From Sorex araneus (Eukaryota > Chordata > Mammalia > Eulipotyphla > Soricidae), in NCBI RefSeq assembly GCF_027595985.1, contig NC_073305.1:105211535-105275534 (forward strand): a stretch of 64,000 nucleotides of DNA, written 5' to 3'. Below the pieces are notes generated by a model. That model was given only the letters and a program-made list of their open reading frames with translations. It had not been told where the DNA came from and ran no database searches. How positions within the stretch are numbered: position 1 is the stretch's first letter; each line of letters starts with the position of its first letter. The translations under genes and the position numbers were made by a program. Below, piece after piece: positions 1 to 12,250 of the stretch.

Positions 1-960
1 ACACCTTCCTGAGGGCTGTCAGGTTCAAAGGGAACACAACCAAAGCCCTTCCTGACTGCCAGTAGGCAAAATACCTCTTAAGGGTTTTTCCTCCTCTCCT
101 TATTCCAAACAGTCATTGACATCTTAATACTAGTTATTTTTGTATCGACATAGCAAAAGATACATTGAGGCTTGCAAGGCAGCTCTCCTGGGAACATCTT
201 GCCACAGATTCAGACTACAGCACTCAGGCCAGATTAATCATTCCTCACCCTAGCAGGGTGCAAATCTAGTTATCATTGTTTGGATCATGACAACATTTGT
301 TCATGATCAAGCTCTTAACTTATAGTTAAGCATTAGGCACTTTGGCGAGGCCAATCTCAATGCCAGGGTAGCACACAACTCACCGCTTGCCCTGGGTCCA
401 TCCCGTCCCTCATCGGTACCCTGCTTTTGGGAGTGCTAGGAAGTAAGGGCGGCTGAGGCTTAGATCGAGAAAACAGATGCCCAGGAGGAAAATATCATGT
501 AGAGTCAAATGACTCCCAGCTTACAAAAGCATAGCATTTGCTAAGTCTTCCTGTGTCCATACAAAAAGGACATTGCTCTGAATAAACTATGCAAAGGACT
601 CAAGAAGAAGAGAAAAAACATATTTACAAGTCAACAGAACACTAAGAAAGAAGCTACAAATAAACAAAGAGGAATGGGAGCACTGTAAAGGGAGTAACCC
701 AATATACCTAAACTACCTGAGGCTATGTTATCCTACAGTTTACTATGATCTCCATCCTCTCAATCTGGTCATGCACACAGTCATAAAATGCCAAAATTTA
801 TCAAGGATAATAGTTTTTGAGCTTAATCAGTTTAATCAGTTGAAGATCTCAGGAACCCAGCCACAACCATGCTCAAGGCTACTCTCCACATGCTCAGACG
901 AGCCTCGTGCATGAGGCCAAGATCTCCAAGGCTGCTCAGATCGGGACAGGGCCTCTTCCA
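1..960. repeat. Diverged interspersed repeat, left copy
   Basis: From about 340 to 960 this stretch can be aligned by eye with about 19090-19890: shared landmarks are the CCCTGGGTCCATCCC segment, the CATTGCTCT segment and the final CCCCATTTTCCAGTA segment. No coding potential is seen. It may be the untranslated region of an old L1 or a solitary retroelement end; I cannot name the family. Confidence 0.4.
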
Positions 961-1530
961 CCCAAATTCCCCATTTTCCAGTACACATTTAGAAAGAAAC
1001 TATTGGTTTGTTTGCTCTTGGTAATAAGGCTTAACTCTTGATGACTATTATTTATGATCATTAATTATCTGAGAATTACTATATTTCTTTCCAATTTCAA
1101 GCAAAAATAAAAATGATATGTCACTTTGGTTTCAGATAAAAAGATAATTCTGGTTTAGATCTAAATTAACTGAAAAAGTTATACAAAAACATCTGGTTAA
1201 GAAAAGTTGGGAGATTTTAAGAAACTTCCATCCTTGAAAAGTCAGATTCTCTATAGAAACACACTGAATTTTATAATGTCTCTGAAGAAGGAAATAACTG
1301 ATAACAAAAATATCAATTATAGAAGCAACAAATCATTTTATAGCAGCCTTTAGACTCATATCTATAGAATATACATTGACTTCTGTTAACAAAAAATAAG
1401 TCTCTGGCTATGACTGTCATAGATTTACGGTGTACAATCAGAGTGTTTGGTTGCAGGAAACCAGCCTAGTTCATGTATCTATATCTCTACCTCTTTATAT
1501 ATCATAGGTCTTATAAATAGGTTTACATAT
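961..1530. other. AT-rich intergenic DNA, nothing recognised
   Basis: AT-rich sequence without an open frame of note, splice pattern or repeat that I recognise. Confidence 0.4.
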
Positions 1531-1725
1531 CACTGTATTACTGTCATCCCGTTGTTCATCAATTTGCTCGAGCAGATGCCAGTAACATCTCCATTCGTTC
1601 CTATTACATGCTAGTGTAGCCCGATGGTGTATTTGGGGCTCTTTCAGGATCAGGGGAATAAGGACTGACATTGTTACTGTCTTTGGCATTTTGTGTATGA
1701 CATGGGTAGCTTGTCAGTCTCTGCC
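1531..1725 (-). mobile_element. Shrew SINE, long type, diverged
   Basis: Reverse-strand match to the long shrew SINE body: the tail half (GTTCATCAATTTGC, CCAGTAACATCTCCATT) and the ATGCCAAA-type segment near 1680 are present. The tRNA-like head is missing, so the copy is truncated. Confidence 0.7.
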
Positions 1726-3136
1726 ATAGGTTTACATATATGAATATATAAATATATTTTATATATATATAGCACAGGTCCTGTAAAAGGTCAAATTGAA
1801 GAGCGAAATTAATTTTGTTTGAATTTTCATTCACTGACATAAAATTCAAAAATGTTCTTCATTACAGTAGAAATATCATAATTGTAATCAATATCTTAAT
1901 TTAGTAGATAGCAAAAGAAACAATTGCAGTTTTGATTTTCTCCATTTATAAAAAATAATATGTTTTTTAGACATAATTGTTATCACCTCACTCTTCAGGC
2001 CTAACATGAAGATTGGGAGTGGTAATGAAATATCCAAGCGTCTAGTCATGAGTTAATCTTCTGGTAACCAGACCCAAACCAATAGCATATCAAAAGTCCC
2101 CTGATTAGCTAGCTTATATTATCCAAAGATACTCCTATTACCCAGAAAATTTAAGGCGTTATGTTCTTGGTGTGAAATGTTCCTATCAATCTGGAAACTA
2201 TAAAGAAAATGTGAAATTCTGACAGAAAGTGGGGTCAAAGAATGAATAAAGCAAAAATTTATCATCACAATCCTTTTTTCAAGAATATTAAGAGGTCTGC
2301 CTTAGGAGTCAGGAGCAGTTTATCTTTTTTCTGTTAATCATCTGTCTATTGGTTTGCCCATCTGCCCATCCATCTATCTATTCATTGATAAAATTTATGC
2401 ATTTTTGCATATAAGTGTATATTTCTTAACATTGTGATGTTACAATATTCAATATCAAAATGGCACAGAATGTATCAAGACAATTGCCATTAGGATTGTC
2501 ATTAAAGACAAAAGCATTCAAGATATCAATGAAACTGTGACATCGGGACTTTTACTGTTTTTTATAAATAGGGAAAACCCAAACTGCAATCTGTTTCTCA
2601 TGGTGATTCCATTAAAAAAAATTAAAAAAGAAAAAACCAAATACCTAATTTGAACAGGAGTTGAAAGAGCTTCCAAGTTGGCAAATTGGCAAACACATCC
2701 ACATAATGTGAAGGTGGTACATTCTTCCAGAAGCCCTTCTACTCAGCTCCTTTCCAGACTTTTTTTTTTTAATCTTGGTACTAACCTGTGTCCTTACTAA
2801 GATACTGGTGACCGTGCTTCCTTCAGTTGTGTGAACTGTTCCCACAGATGATCAAATCCTTTGACAGAGATGATGGGAACTTCTAAGTTATAGCCAACTG
2901 GACAAAAGTTGTGAGTCCTAGGGATTTATTATTTGCAATTGGTTGCTGAAATGAAGGAAATTTCTGGACTGAACCTTTAACTTTCACTAACTCTGCATAG
3001 TGTCAAAATTGAATTGAATTAATTGGATTGAATTGTAGGACACTGGGATGCTTTCACAGAGAATTGTTTAGTGTGAGCAAAATCCATACATTAGATGACA
3101 GAAGTGTAACAAGTGAAGTTTTCTATGAAAGAAGTA
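1726..3136. other. AT-rich intergenic DNA, nothing recognised
   Basis: No gene or clear mobile element seen. A short AT repeat lies at about 1735-1770 and a T-run at 2759-2770. Confidence 0.35.
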
Positions 3137-3385
3137 ACACTGTAGCACTTTCATCCCTTTGTTCATTGATTTGCTTGAGTTGGCACCAGTAACGTCTTCA
3201 TTGTCTTCATTGTAAGACTTGTTACTATTTTTGGCATATGCGAATACGCCACAGGGAGCTTGCCAGGCTCTGCCTTGTGGGGGGTGGGATACTCTCAGTA
3301 GCTTGCCGGGCTCTCTGAGAGGGACAGAGGAATCAAACCCAGTTTGGACACAAACGGCCTACCTGCTCTGCTACCCCTTCAGTCC
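3137..3385 (-). mobile_element. Shrew SINE, long type
   Basis: Nearly complete long-type SINE read on the minus strand: tRNA-like head at the right end (about 3330-3385), the duplicated CTTGCCAGGCTCTGCC-like core in the middle, and the GTTCATTGATTTGC tail at the left. It contains a short local duplication (TCTTCATTG twice near 3197-3212). Confidence 0.8.
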
Positions 3386-3469
3386 TATGAAAGAAGTAGA
3401 GAAAAATACATTGGAATGTTTTTTCTATAACTCAGTCATAATTCCAGACTTGGAAATTTTTTCTTCACT

Positions 3470-4690
3470 ATGCTTTAACATTGGTTGACAGTACTTTACA
3501 AATTTGGGGGCAGTAGCAGCATAACTCCATGTTTTAAGCCTAAGCATCAGAATATTTATCAACAAAATTCTAGAGTCATTCCCATTGTTCAGAGAACCCT
3601 TTTGGCTTTTTCTCCCATCTCCTGCCCTCCTAGTAACTATCATTTACAGTGTCTAAGAATTGTCTTTGACGTGTATAGCTTGTTCATTGCTTTAAATTAT
3701 TTCTATTCACTTTTGAGAAAAACTTTTCTTCGCCCTTTATTTTTCTATCTTATTTCATTTAGCATAAATACCTTCAAGCTCTATACACGTTTATAAAAAA
3801 GGCAAGATTTTACCCTTTTGAGCTGAGAGCTGTTTCATTGAGCATATATTTCCTATTCTTTCAGATAAATACTGAGGAGTGGTGTTACTGGGTCATATAT
3901 ATAATTTTTCTGTTTATTTTTTTATTTTTTATTTTTTTTTTTTGCTTTTTGGGTCACACCTGGCGATGCACAGGGGTTACTCCTGGCTTTGCACTCAGGA
4001 ATTACCCCTGGCCGTGCTCAGGGGACCATATGGGATGCTGGGATTTGAACCCGGGTTGGCCGCGTGCAAGGCAAACGCCCTACCCGCTGTGCTATCGCTC
4101 CAGCCCCTTTTCTGTTTATTTTTAAGACAGTTTTTAATAGAAGCATTAGCAATTTATATCCCCATAAACACTGTAGAAGGTTTCTTTTCTTCCAATTTTA
4201 CAAATATATTGTGAGGTACTGTCTCATTGTAGTTTTGATTTGCATTTCCCTAATTATAAGTGAAGCTGAACAATTTCTCATGCCTGTCAATCATTTTTAT
4301 GTCTTCTTTGGAGAATATCTATTTAAGTATTCTGCTCATTTTTTATGGTATTGTTAATTTTTCTGATGTGGAGTTGAATGACTTGTTTTATATTTGTGGA
4401 TATTAATCCCTTGAATGATGTAGGATGTAAAAATAACTTCCTTTTCTGTAGGTTCCCTCTCACTTTTGTGATAAAGTTTTTTCTTTCTGCTCTAAAAAGA
4501 ATTTTTAGGTTGATAAGTTCTAATTTTAGTTTTCCTTTTGTTTCCTTTACTAAAGTACTTAAAGACATCTCTAGAATTTATGTTCATGACTATATCATCT
4601 AAGATATCTATGTGTTTTTGTGCTTTATGACTTCAGTTCTTTAATCCAAGGTCTAATTTTGAATTAATTTCTGTGTATGATATTAAAATA
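3470..4690 (-). mobile_element. Old L1 3' region (minus strand)
   Basis: The sequence reads as the complement of a mammalian L1 ORF2 3' end and 3' UTR, with the familiar segments about a pathogen-free consensus of old L1M families: the GGTGTTACTGGGTCATAT and TTTGATTTGCATTTCCCTAAT blocks. It is interrupted by a younger SINE at 3944-4107. No open frame survives. Confidence 0.65.
3944..4107 (-). mobile_element. Shrew SINE (short SOR type)
   Basis: Well-preserved short SINE on the minus strand, inserted in the old L1. The pol III B-box-like GGTTYRAATCCC segment and the A-box-like TAGCACAGCGGGTAGGG segment are readable on the complement. A T-run at 3930-3943 is the complement of its A-tail. Confidence 0.9.
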
Positions 4691-4699
4691 TAATAATGC

Positions 4700-4812
4700 C
4701 TTTCTCCCTCCCCCTCCCTCTCTCCTCCCCTCCCTCCCTCCCTCTCTTTCTCCTTCCCTCCCTCTCTTTCTTCCTTCCTCCTTTCCATCCTTTCTCTTTC
4801 TTTCTATTTTCC

Positions 4813-4894
<82 letters not shown>

Positions 4895-4935
4895 ATCTTT
4901 CTTTCTCTCTCCCTCTCTCTTTCCTTCTTTCTTTC

Positions 4936-5016
<81 letters not shown>

Positions 5017-5096
5017 TTCCTTCCTTTCTTCCTTTCTTTCTTTCTTCCTTTCTTCCTTTCTTCCTTTCTCTCTTCCATTCTATCATTCTCTCTCCC
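4700..5096. repeat. (TTTC)n / (CCCT)n pyrimidine microsatellite
   Basis: About 400 bp almost purely pyrimidine on the plus strand: CCCT/CTTT blocks, then two long TTTC arrays (about 4812-4895 and 4940-5012), then TTCC variants. Open frames across it are repeat artefacts. A homopurine-homopyrimidine tract of this length can form triplex (H-DNA). Confidence 0.95.
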
Positions 5097-5104
5097 CCGT
5101 CTCT

Positions 5105-5520
5105 TTTTTCTCTCTCTCATCCTCATTCTAAAACCAGTCAAAAATGCCAGCACAAAACATATATAGACCAATATATCTGATGAATATAGCTAAAAGTGAT
5201 TAATCATGATGAAGTGGGATTCATTCCAGAAATGTGAGGTTATTTTAATATCACTGTATTACTGTATCACTGTCATCCCATTGTTCATCGATTTGCTACA
5301 GTAGGAGCCAGTAACATTTTCATTTGTCCCTGTCACATGCTAGTGTAGCCCAATGGCGTTTGCTCGCTCCAGGAACACGAAGAGTATGTCAGAGCCTGAC
5401 AAGCTACCTGTGACAAAAACAGTAACAACAATATACAGAAATCAACGTAACATACCTTATAAAAAAGATACATATAAAATGATCATATACATAGACCTTG
5501 AGAAAACTGGGATGTCTATC
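5105..5520 (+). mobile_element. Old L1 ORF2 fragment (plus strand)
   Basis: Bases 5105-5245 resemble the L1 ORF2 segment around the reverse-transcriptase region (AAAATGCCAGCACAAAAC, GACCAATATATCTGATGAAT, GTGGGATTCATTCCAG). The match seems to resume at about 5435-5520. A SINE lies between. Strongly degenerate. Confidence 0.5.
5250..5430. mobile_element. Shrew SINE, rearranged copy
   Basis: The left half (CACTGTCATCCCATTGTTCATCGATTTGC) is minus-strand SINE tail; the right half (AGAGTATGTCAGAGCC, AAGCTACCTGTGACAAAAAC) is plus-strand SINE core. The copy therefore contains an internal inversion or is two fused fragments. Confidence 0.6.
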
Positions 5521-5749
5521 CTAGTTACGATTTAAATTTTTATTAAGACACTATTCACAAAGTTATTCTTAGCGAAATTTCAGTTCTTCAATGTTCCAAC
5601 ACTAATCCCATCATTTGTGTCCATCAAATGAGAGAAATTAGAGCATGTAAAACTACCTCTCATATTATAATACCTTGAGCAAACTACAACTCAAGGGTTT
5701 CTATGGGACTATTACAACAGGGTTTTTTACATTTAAAGATATCGTATCT

Positions 5750-5912
5750 CTGTGACCAAAGGTATAGCACAGCAGGTATAGCACTTGCCTTGTTTGTGAC
5801 TGACACGGGACCCTAAATGATCCCCTAAACACCACCAGGAGTGACCGCTGACCACAGAGCCAGGAGTAAGTTCTGTGTACTTCTGGGCTTTCACTTCCCC
5901 CCAAATACCAAA
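5750..5912 (+). mobile_element. Shrew SINE, short type, diverged
   Basis: Plus-strand short SINE with a recognisable TATAGCACAGCAGGTATAGC head and a CCACCAGGAGTGACCGCTGA body; a short head duplication is present. Confidence 0.65.
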
Positions 5913-6083
5913 TGTACCATTTATCTAGTATTTCTAGAATTCTAAGGAAACCAGTCATATACTGGTGAAATACTATGCCTTATATTTCTTTTGTATAATA
6001 CAAATTTAGAATTCAATGTGATTTAACTATTTTCTATTGGGTATTTGTGATGAGTAAAGCACTTTGTACTATCTATGGATAGG

Positions 6084-6240
6084 GTCAGAGAGATGCTAGA
6101 CAGAGTAAGAAGCTTGCTTGCATGAAGTCAACTGAGGTTCAATTTCTGTTGCTAAATATGGTTCCCTAAATACCTCCAGAAGTAACCCCTGAGCACAAAG
6201 CTAGGAGTAAGCACTAAGAACCATCAATTGTGGTTCAAAA
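6084..6240 (+). mobile_element. Shrew SINE, short type, old
   Basis: Diverged plus-strand copy. The head (GGTCAGAGAGATGCTAGACAG) and the CCAGAAGTAACCCCTGAGCA body are still visible. Confidence 0.55.
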
Positions 6241-7104
6241 ATTAAACAAAAAACTCAATTGTCATAACATAAAATATATAGATTAAAACATTCCTCTGAA
6301 TTCACATGCCTTCTTATCTTTGAGAAGATAAGTATGTACAAAAGATTGCTTTTTTATAGCTACTTTGTCTTTTTTGAAGGAATATACAGAGAAATATTAA
6401 ATAAAACTACACAAGTAATTATTACCACTTCATGATATAATTAAAGATATTTAATTGAATTCATCTATTTAATAAAAACATTTTGGGTTCACACTTTGTC
6501 ATAGTATAAAATTTTATCACAGCTGATTGATTCTGAATTTTTGAGTGATGTTCTTTCACAGGGATAGAAATGCAAAGATATAAAATAAAAAATATATATT
6601 CTTGTAGTCCTAATCAGACTTCTATTGAGAGAGAAGCTAGAGCTCTAAATGGCCACCAACTGTTATGAAGATCTTAAGAAAAGCAGTTATAAAATTTTGA
6701 GTGCCTCTGTAGTTAATGCCCATCAAGAAATATCTACTCAGCAACAGACCTGAGTATGCATCTCACAGGACTAAGGCAGCACAATTTAAAAGAGCAAGGA
6801 ATTCAAAGAGGTAAAAAGTAAAGAAATGAACACTGGTATCCCTAATAATGTGAGAGGTAAATTTCATTTCAGGAAGAGGGGTGGATATGTAAATAAAATT
6901 TGGAAGCATGTCTGCATGTTCAGGTTAGTTGGTTACTACATGATCTCTTACTAAGTATCATGCATATTGCCAGGAGCTCTCAATATTGTTTCAAGAACTC
7001 AGTGTTGTTTTGTTTGCTTTAATAAATATGTACATTCTCTCTGGGCATCATGTGCTTCACCTTAATATTTTATATACAGATTTGATTCTAAAATGCGTAT
7101 TACT
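6241..7104. other. AT-rich intergenic DNA, nothing recognised
   Basis: No gene or clear repeat seen. Confidence 0.35.
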
Positions 7105-7272
7105 GGGGCTGGAGCAATAGTACAGCGGGTAGGGCGTTTGCCTTGCATGAGGCCGACCCGGGTTCGATTCCCAGCATCCTATATGGTCCTCTGAGCACCG
7201 CCAGAGGTTATTCCTGAGTGCAGAGCCGAGTAACCCCTGTGCATTGCCAGGTGTGACCCATAAAGAAAAAAA
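7105..7272 (+). mobile_element. Shrew SINE (short SOR type), young
   Basis: Complete plus-strand copy. The A-box region is near 7115-7130, the B-box GGGTTCGATTCC at about 7160-7171, and it ends in an A-rich tail. Close to what I take as the family consensus. Confidence 0.9.
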
Positions 7273-10165
7273 ATGTGTATTACTTTCCTAGTTTTCAGTT
7301 TATTCTACTCAGGTATATTGTCTCTGATATTTAATATTCTGGGCATATGAGTGTGTAGGGGGAGAGTATGTATGTTATTTTTGTAATCCATAATAGTACC
7401 ATATGGCTAATAGAATGGTCTCTGAAGTTAATTGCTTAGTGTCCACAGGTATAAGATATAATTTATTGTAAGACACAAACCATAATCTTTCCCTTATTCT
7501 CAGATTTTGTTCTGCAGAGCCTTAACTTGTTAGAATTACTATCCAGCACAGGCTCATATTGAAATCACTACATCATGAGAAATTTGAAGACTGGGACAAA
7601 AGTACTCACAGTGAATGTGATATTTTTTTTCAATAAAGGTACATGGAGAATCATACACAGTTATCAAGATTGTGTTTCTCAATCCCTCTGTACTTTAGAT
7701 GCATTTAAAAACTTTTAAAACTATTACTGAAAAGAAGAATGGTGAGAAGAAATGGAAGAGGAATAAAGGCAAAGAAAAAGTGAAGGAAGGTGAAGGGAAA
7801 AAAGGAAGGAAAAGAGAAAGAAAGAAATCAGCCCTAAGTGAAGTAATTCATTATAGCACTTGTTATCTAATTGAATTTTGCTTTTCACAGTCTCTCAAGT
7901 CAACATCCAAACTAGTTAAACAGGATTTTTTTTAAGTCAGCACTAGTGAGATAATCTGCATGATGTCATCCTATGTATCATCTCAAGTAATCCTTTTCTT
8001 TTGTGTATTAATATTGTATCATCCTCTAACTGATTGGAAAAAATCTCTATTTGAATAAAATTCTGCAGTACTTTGTTAGATAGGATGCTGATAATTGCTA
8101 GATTCATGAATCACTGAATTTAAATTAATTTTGCTAGAATTTTTTGTTGTTATGTCACACATTAAAGTAGAATTTAAGATCAGGAAATACTCTCAAATAA
8201 TGCCTCAAGATTATTGTGTTTTAGGATATCTTTCTTTTCACTTAAAATCAGGAAATATCCATAGAGTAATGCTTCCTATATTTTAGGAAGCTTTTCCTTG
8301 AGCAATGGGTATGGTCAAACCCTAATAAGTTGCTGCCCAGTTATTATTTCTCACCAGCACCTTACTAAGCACTCAAATCAAACATAACTGCATCTGCCAA
8401 GGTTAAATTTCACTGCTGCTTAAAGGTCCAATTAATAAAGAGACTTGGTAATGGGTTGAGAAAGACAGTAGGTTCAATCTCTCAAAGTAACCTTCTTGTC
8501 TACAAAGTCACCAGAAGTAGTTTTTATAGAAGAGGAACTAGGAATTGGAAAGTGTAGGTTTCAGACTGGTAGGTCCAAGATTGACCAATAAATATCCTCC
8601 TGGACTGATCCACTGAGGTCCACTCCAAGACACTGCAGTTCTAAACAAAGGGTTCTTACAGCAAGATAAGGGAGACATTGTCAATTATTCCCACTCAGAA
8701 GAGTTTGCTGCTTTTAAAATTTAAATTGAATAGCTAACATCTTTTAGATCAGTTTTATAACCAATAATGAATTAGCTTTCTCTTCCTGTATCTTCCCTTC
8801 AAGCCAAGTGAGATACATTTCCTCACTTGTAAATAAGTGCTTTGAACTAAGAGGCTCATGTTCCCAGCTCTGAAACTATAACCTGATGGGCAATTCTCAG
8901 TTCCTTACTAAGGCTTTACAATTCTCTAGAACTTAAATCTCTAGAACCTAATTCTCTAAAAACTTAATGCTTTCCAATTATCTAAAATCATTAAATTTTT
9001 ATTGTGCTAATTACATTGTTCACATTTAAATTCAAGCCAATAAAGCAAATTGAGTATTGCTGAAAATGCAGGGAAGTGAAATTTGCCAACCCAAAATATT
9101 TCTCCTTGGCAAATGGTTATTTTAGGTTGATTATACTTTATTAGTTTTGGAAGCTGCTTTATTTTCCATCAGCCTTATTTCTGTTTCCAGTTTAAAAGTC
9201 TGTGAAAGAATAGCTTTAGATTATCAGTGGTAGTCCTTACCCATTCAGGACACTGAGCAGTGAACGAGTAAGACCAGCCTTCTGTGGCATGCTGAGTGCT
9301 CCAGTCTTAGTAAAACAGGCAAGAGATAGGGATTCCATAGTAATGTGTGCTAGGAAAAACTTTGTCTTGAATCTAAACCAGCCCAAAGACATAAAGCCAT
9401 CTGAAATTAAAAAAGACCCATTTTAGGAGCTCTGAAAACCATTGAGATGCAAAATTCCCAGACCTGGTACGGCTCTGAGCAGAAATAGCACCCTTAGGGA
9501 GAGGCACTTAGAAGGCACAAACTTTGGAACTCTAGAAGGATCACCAGGTCAATGCTTGCCCCCAGGAAAAGCCCCATTACCTCCTACTTGTTTAAAGAAA
9601 TTGTAGTGAAAGAAGTTATGGAAAATAATCACCTTAACCTTCCCCCCAAAGTCACTCTGGGCTTTTCCTTTCTGGAGGAACCCATGTTCTCTCTTGAGCC
9701 AGTATTTCCCTTTCTATCCCTTTATTTTCTGAAAAAAACTTGTCTTATTTCACTATTCAGATCTTTTTTCCACAGATTTTTTTTTTCCTGTGAGAGACGG
9801 TGACAGACTCAGAAAAAACTGGGTAAGATTTACACTGACTTCCCTTTCCTTCAAAGAGCAGCCTGAGCTGCTCCATCCTGATCTCCATCCTAAGTTCCCC
9901 AGCTCTAAGAGAAACCAGTTGGTAGGGAATATCTCCTACCCCCATGCCAGGCAGAGTAAGTAGAAACTAGGCATGAATTGATGATTACCTTGTGAGACTG
10001 ATTAAATGTAAGGTCTATATCACAAGGTGCTCATTGAAGTCTCCATCAGTGCTAGATTTTCCCAGGTATTTCCCAGGGTAAATGAGGAGGTAGACGACTC
10101 TTCTCCTAGGTGACACCCCTTTTCCCCACTTTGCAAAAGACACTGGGGGAGCCCTCCTCCTTCTG
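7273..10165. other. AT-rich intergenic DNA, nothing recognised
   Basis: About 2.9 kb without a supported gene. A short purine-rich stretch (about 7730-7830) gives a lysine-rich open frame that I regard as noise. Open frames at 9552-9803 and 9757-9945 lack any recognised domain. Confidence 0.4.
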
Positions 10166-10169
10166 ATAG

Positions 10170-10935
10170 GAATCACATCTTTGAAGTTAGGTGAACTGCT
10201 GAATAGTCAGAGGCCACTGTGCCTTTCCAGGCTGAGTATCCATGAACTCAGGCTCTGGTCATGTCCATCTGCCCTGAAATTCCTCTTTGATGGCAGCCTT
10301 TGTAATGGTAGTCTGCTCTTCCTTTCCAATCTCTTCAAGACCCTGTATAGGTAGAGTTTAGGTGTGACCTCCCAAGGATATTCATGAGACATGGTGCCTC
10401 ACAAATGCAAACCTTCCCAAACCAGCATTCACCTTGACCCACACTGAGTGAGATCCATTGTTGCAAGTGGTGGTACTGTCCATGGAGCACAGAGGAAACG
10501 TGTGTTACACAGAGCAGAGGAGACAAGTCAACAGAAGATGCCTCTGTGAGAGGATGGTGGTCATCTCAGGATCAGGAACCATCAGAAGTTTGGTTCCCTA
10601 AAAACTGTCAGGATCTGGGGAGTGAAAATTCCATGTGTGAAGTGGTCAGCAGTTAGGGGTTCCTCTGGGGTCAGCAGCTTTAGCACAATCCACTGCCCAG
10701 TGATGGCCACAATCCACTGCATGATATCACACTGGCATCTGCGGGGTTTTCACAGGCAAAAATGGCCCCAGCTTCCAGCAGTTTTGACTCTCTCAGGTAC
10801 TCTTCAAGTCTATAGCATAAATGCCATTTTTTTTGTAGTTTCATGTGGAAACCAAGATTAGTGCCACTTAGATCATGAGTGACAGCTTCAAAAAACTGAA
10901 GCACATTCTCTTTCCTTAGGATGTCAAGACATGGC
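10170..10935 (-). pseudogene. RPSA: RPSA (40S ribosomal protein SA) processed pseudogene
   Basis: The minus-strand translation matches ribosomal protein SA (laminin receptor) in order along its length. The N-terminal part is at about 10700-10935 (LSGTNLGFHM; ENPADASVIS). The middle has FTHGIFTPQI and FREP near 10590-10640. Then comes CNN near 10460, and the C-terminal part EYPWEVTPKLYLYR at about 10340-10390, followed by an EFQG-like segment near 10270. There are several stops and frame changes and no introns. RPSA has many intronless retrocopies in mammals, so a retrocopy made by L1 machinery is the likely origin. The divergence from the known protein is large, so it is old. The 3' end and poly-A are no longer clear. 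Identification is by eye from remembered family features. Confidence 0.75.
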
Positions 10936-11052
10936 ATACATTTTCCTTTTAGTTAGAATAAAATCCACAACAATATGATATGGACCTGGGATTATTGTTT
11001 TTACCTTTGACCCTCCCATTTTAGATATTCTTTTAATTTTATTTTCTATTGA

Positions 11053-11297
11053 GTCCATAGCACAGCGGGTAGGGTGTTTGCCTTGCATGCGGCCGAACCG
11101 GGTTCGATTCCTCTGTCCCTCTCGGAGACCCAGGCAAGCTACCGAGAGTATCTGCCTGCAGGGCAGAGCCTGGCAAGCTACCCGTGGCATATTCTATATG
11201 CCAAAAACAGTGACAACAAGTCTCACAATGGAGACCTTACTGGTGCTCGCTCAAGCAAATTGATGAATAACGGGACGATAGTGCTACAATGCTACAT
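11053..11297 (+). mobile_element. Shrew SINE, long type
   Basis: Complete plus-strand long SINE. The tRNA-like head is at 11053-11115 (B-box GGGTTCGATTCC), followed by the core with CTCTCGGAGACC and GGCAAGCTACC repeats and the tail ending near 11297. Confidence 0.9.
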
Positions 11298-11299
11298 TG

Positions 11300-11460
11300 A
11301 GTCCCAATGAATTATAAAGTGATTCATGGTTTTGCTTCAAGCATAGAGTGTTCCAACACCAATCCCTTCACCAGCATCCATGTCCTTCTAACAGTTTCCC
11401 TCCCATCCCCTTTCCTGCCCTTCTGGCAAAAGGGTTTTTATTTTCCCCAGGTAAGATTAA
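11300..11460 (-). mobile_element. Shrew L1 3'-UTR-like fragment
   Basis: Reverse-strand fragment with the TTATAAAGTGATTCATGG and CCAACACCAATCCCTTCACCAGC segments that recur at 5540-5640, 13690-13850 and 16560-16690. I take these as 3' ends of shrew L1 elements. Confidence 0.45.
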
Positions 11461-11472
11461 TTTGGCTGTGTT

Positions 11473-11637
11473 TTGTTTTGGGGGGCCATACCTGGCAATA
11501 TTCAGGAGTTACTCCTGGTGCTGTACTCAGGAACTACTCTAGCAGCAATGAGGAGATCATATGATTCAGGGGATAAAACCTGAGTTGGCTGCATGCAAGG
11601 CAAGAGCTCTGCCCACTGTATTATCTCTCTGGCCCCA
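11473..11637 (-). mobile_element. Shrew SINE, short type
   Basis: Minus-strand short SINE; head at the right end (TATCTCTCTGGCCCC), body TTCAGGAGTTACTCCTGG at about 11500. Confidence 0.75.
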
Positions 11638-12250
11638 AGGCATAATTATTTTTAATAAACAACGTACATAGGAAACACTCCGAAAGTCCAAAATAAAGCT
11701 ATCATGTTGTTGGAGCAATTTACATTTACATGAGAAATCTACCTGTAAGGGTGTTTTCCTTTCTGTTCTAGAAACTGGAGAGGGTACTACTCTAAAAAGT
11801 TTTAGAAGAAGGACAAAACTTATTTCTGCATTAGCAAACATATTCTTAGTTACTCTGACTTTCCAAGTAATCACACAGACTAGTTTTCATTTTTCTTCAA
11901 AATCATTTGTCTTTAATGGAAGATAATATTTAAGAGCATGGGCCCTTTTGAGAATGATTCAGGTTTCCCAGGACTTGAGTATAGAAGTTTTATACGGTGT
12001 TAAAGTTTTGTTTGGTTTCCTCCTGTGATGTATCTTTAAATATAAAAGTTTCCTCAGTCAAGAACTAGAAGTTTAGAGATATGCCTTCTTCACATATATT
12101 GCTGTAAGAGCAGAGAATGAGACAAGGTGAAGCAAGCTCAAATGGAAGGTCACAATGCGTCGCCATAGTCAGACCTCCAGACATCACTCCCTTCCCTATG
12201 TCCATTGAAAAAGCAACAAACTTTCCATAGGCTCACTGAGTAGAAAGAAA
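11638..12250. other. Intergenic DNA, nothing recognised
   Basis: AT-rich; no gene or clear repeat seen. Confidence 0.35.

Noticed and set aside
4664-5180. Long poly-Lys/Arg or poly-Ser/Phe open frames
   Set aside because: They are pure products of the TTTC microsatellite in different frames.
7105-7272. SINE heads as functional tRNA genes
   Set aside because: A- and B-box-like elements are present, but the copies continue into a SINE body and A-tail and do not fold into a complete cloverleaf by eye.
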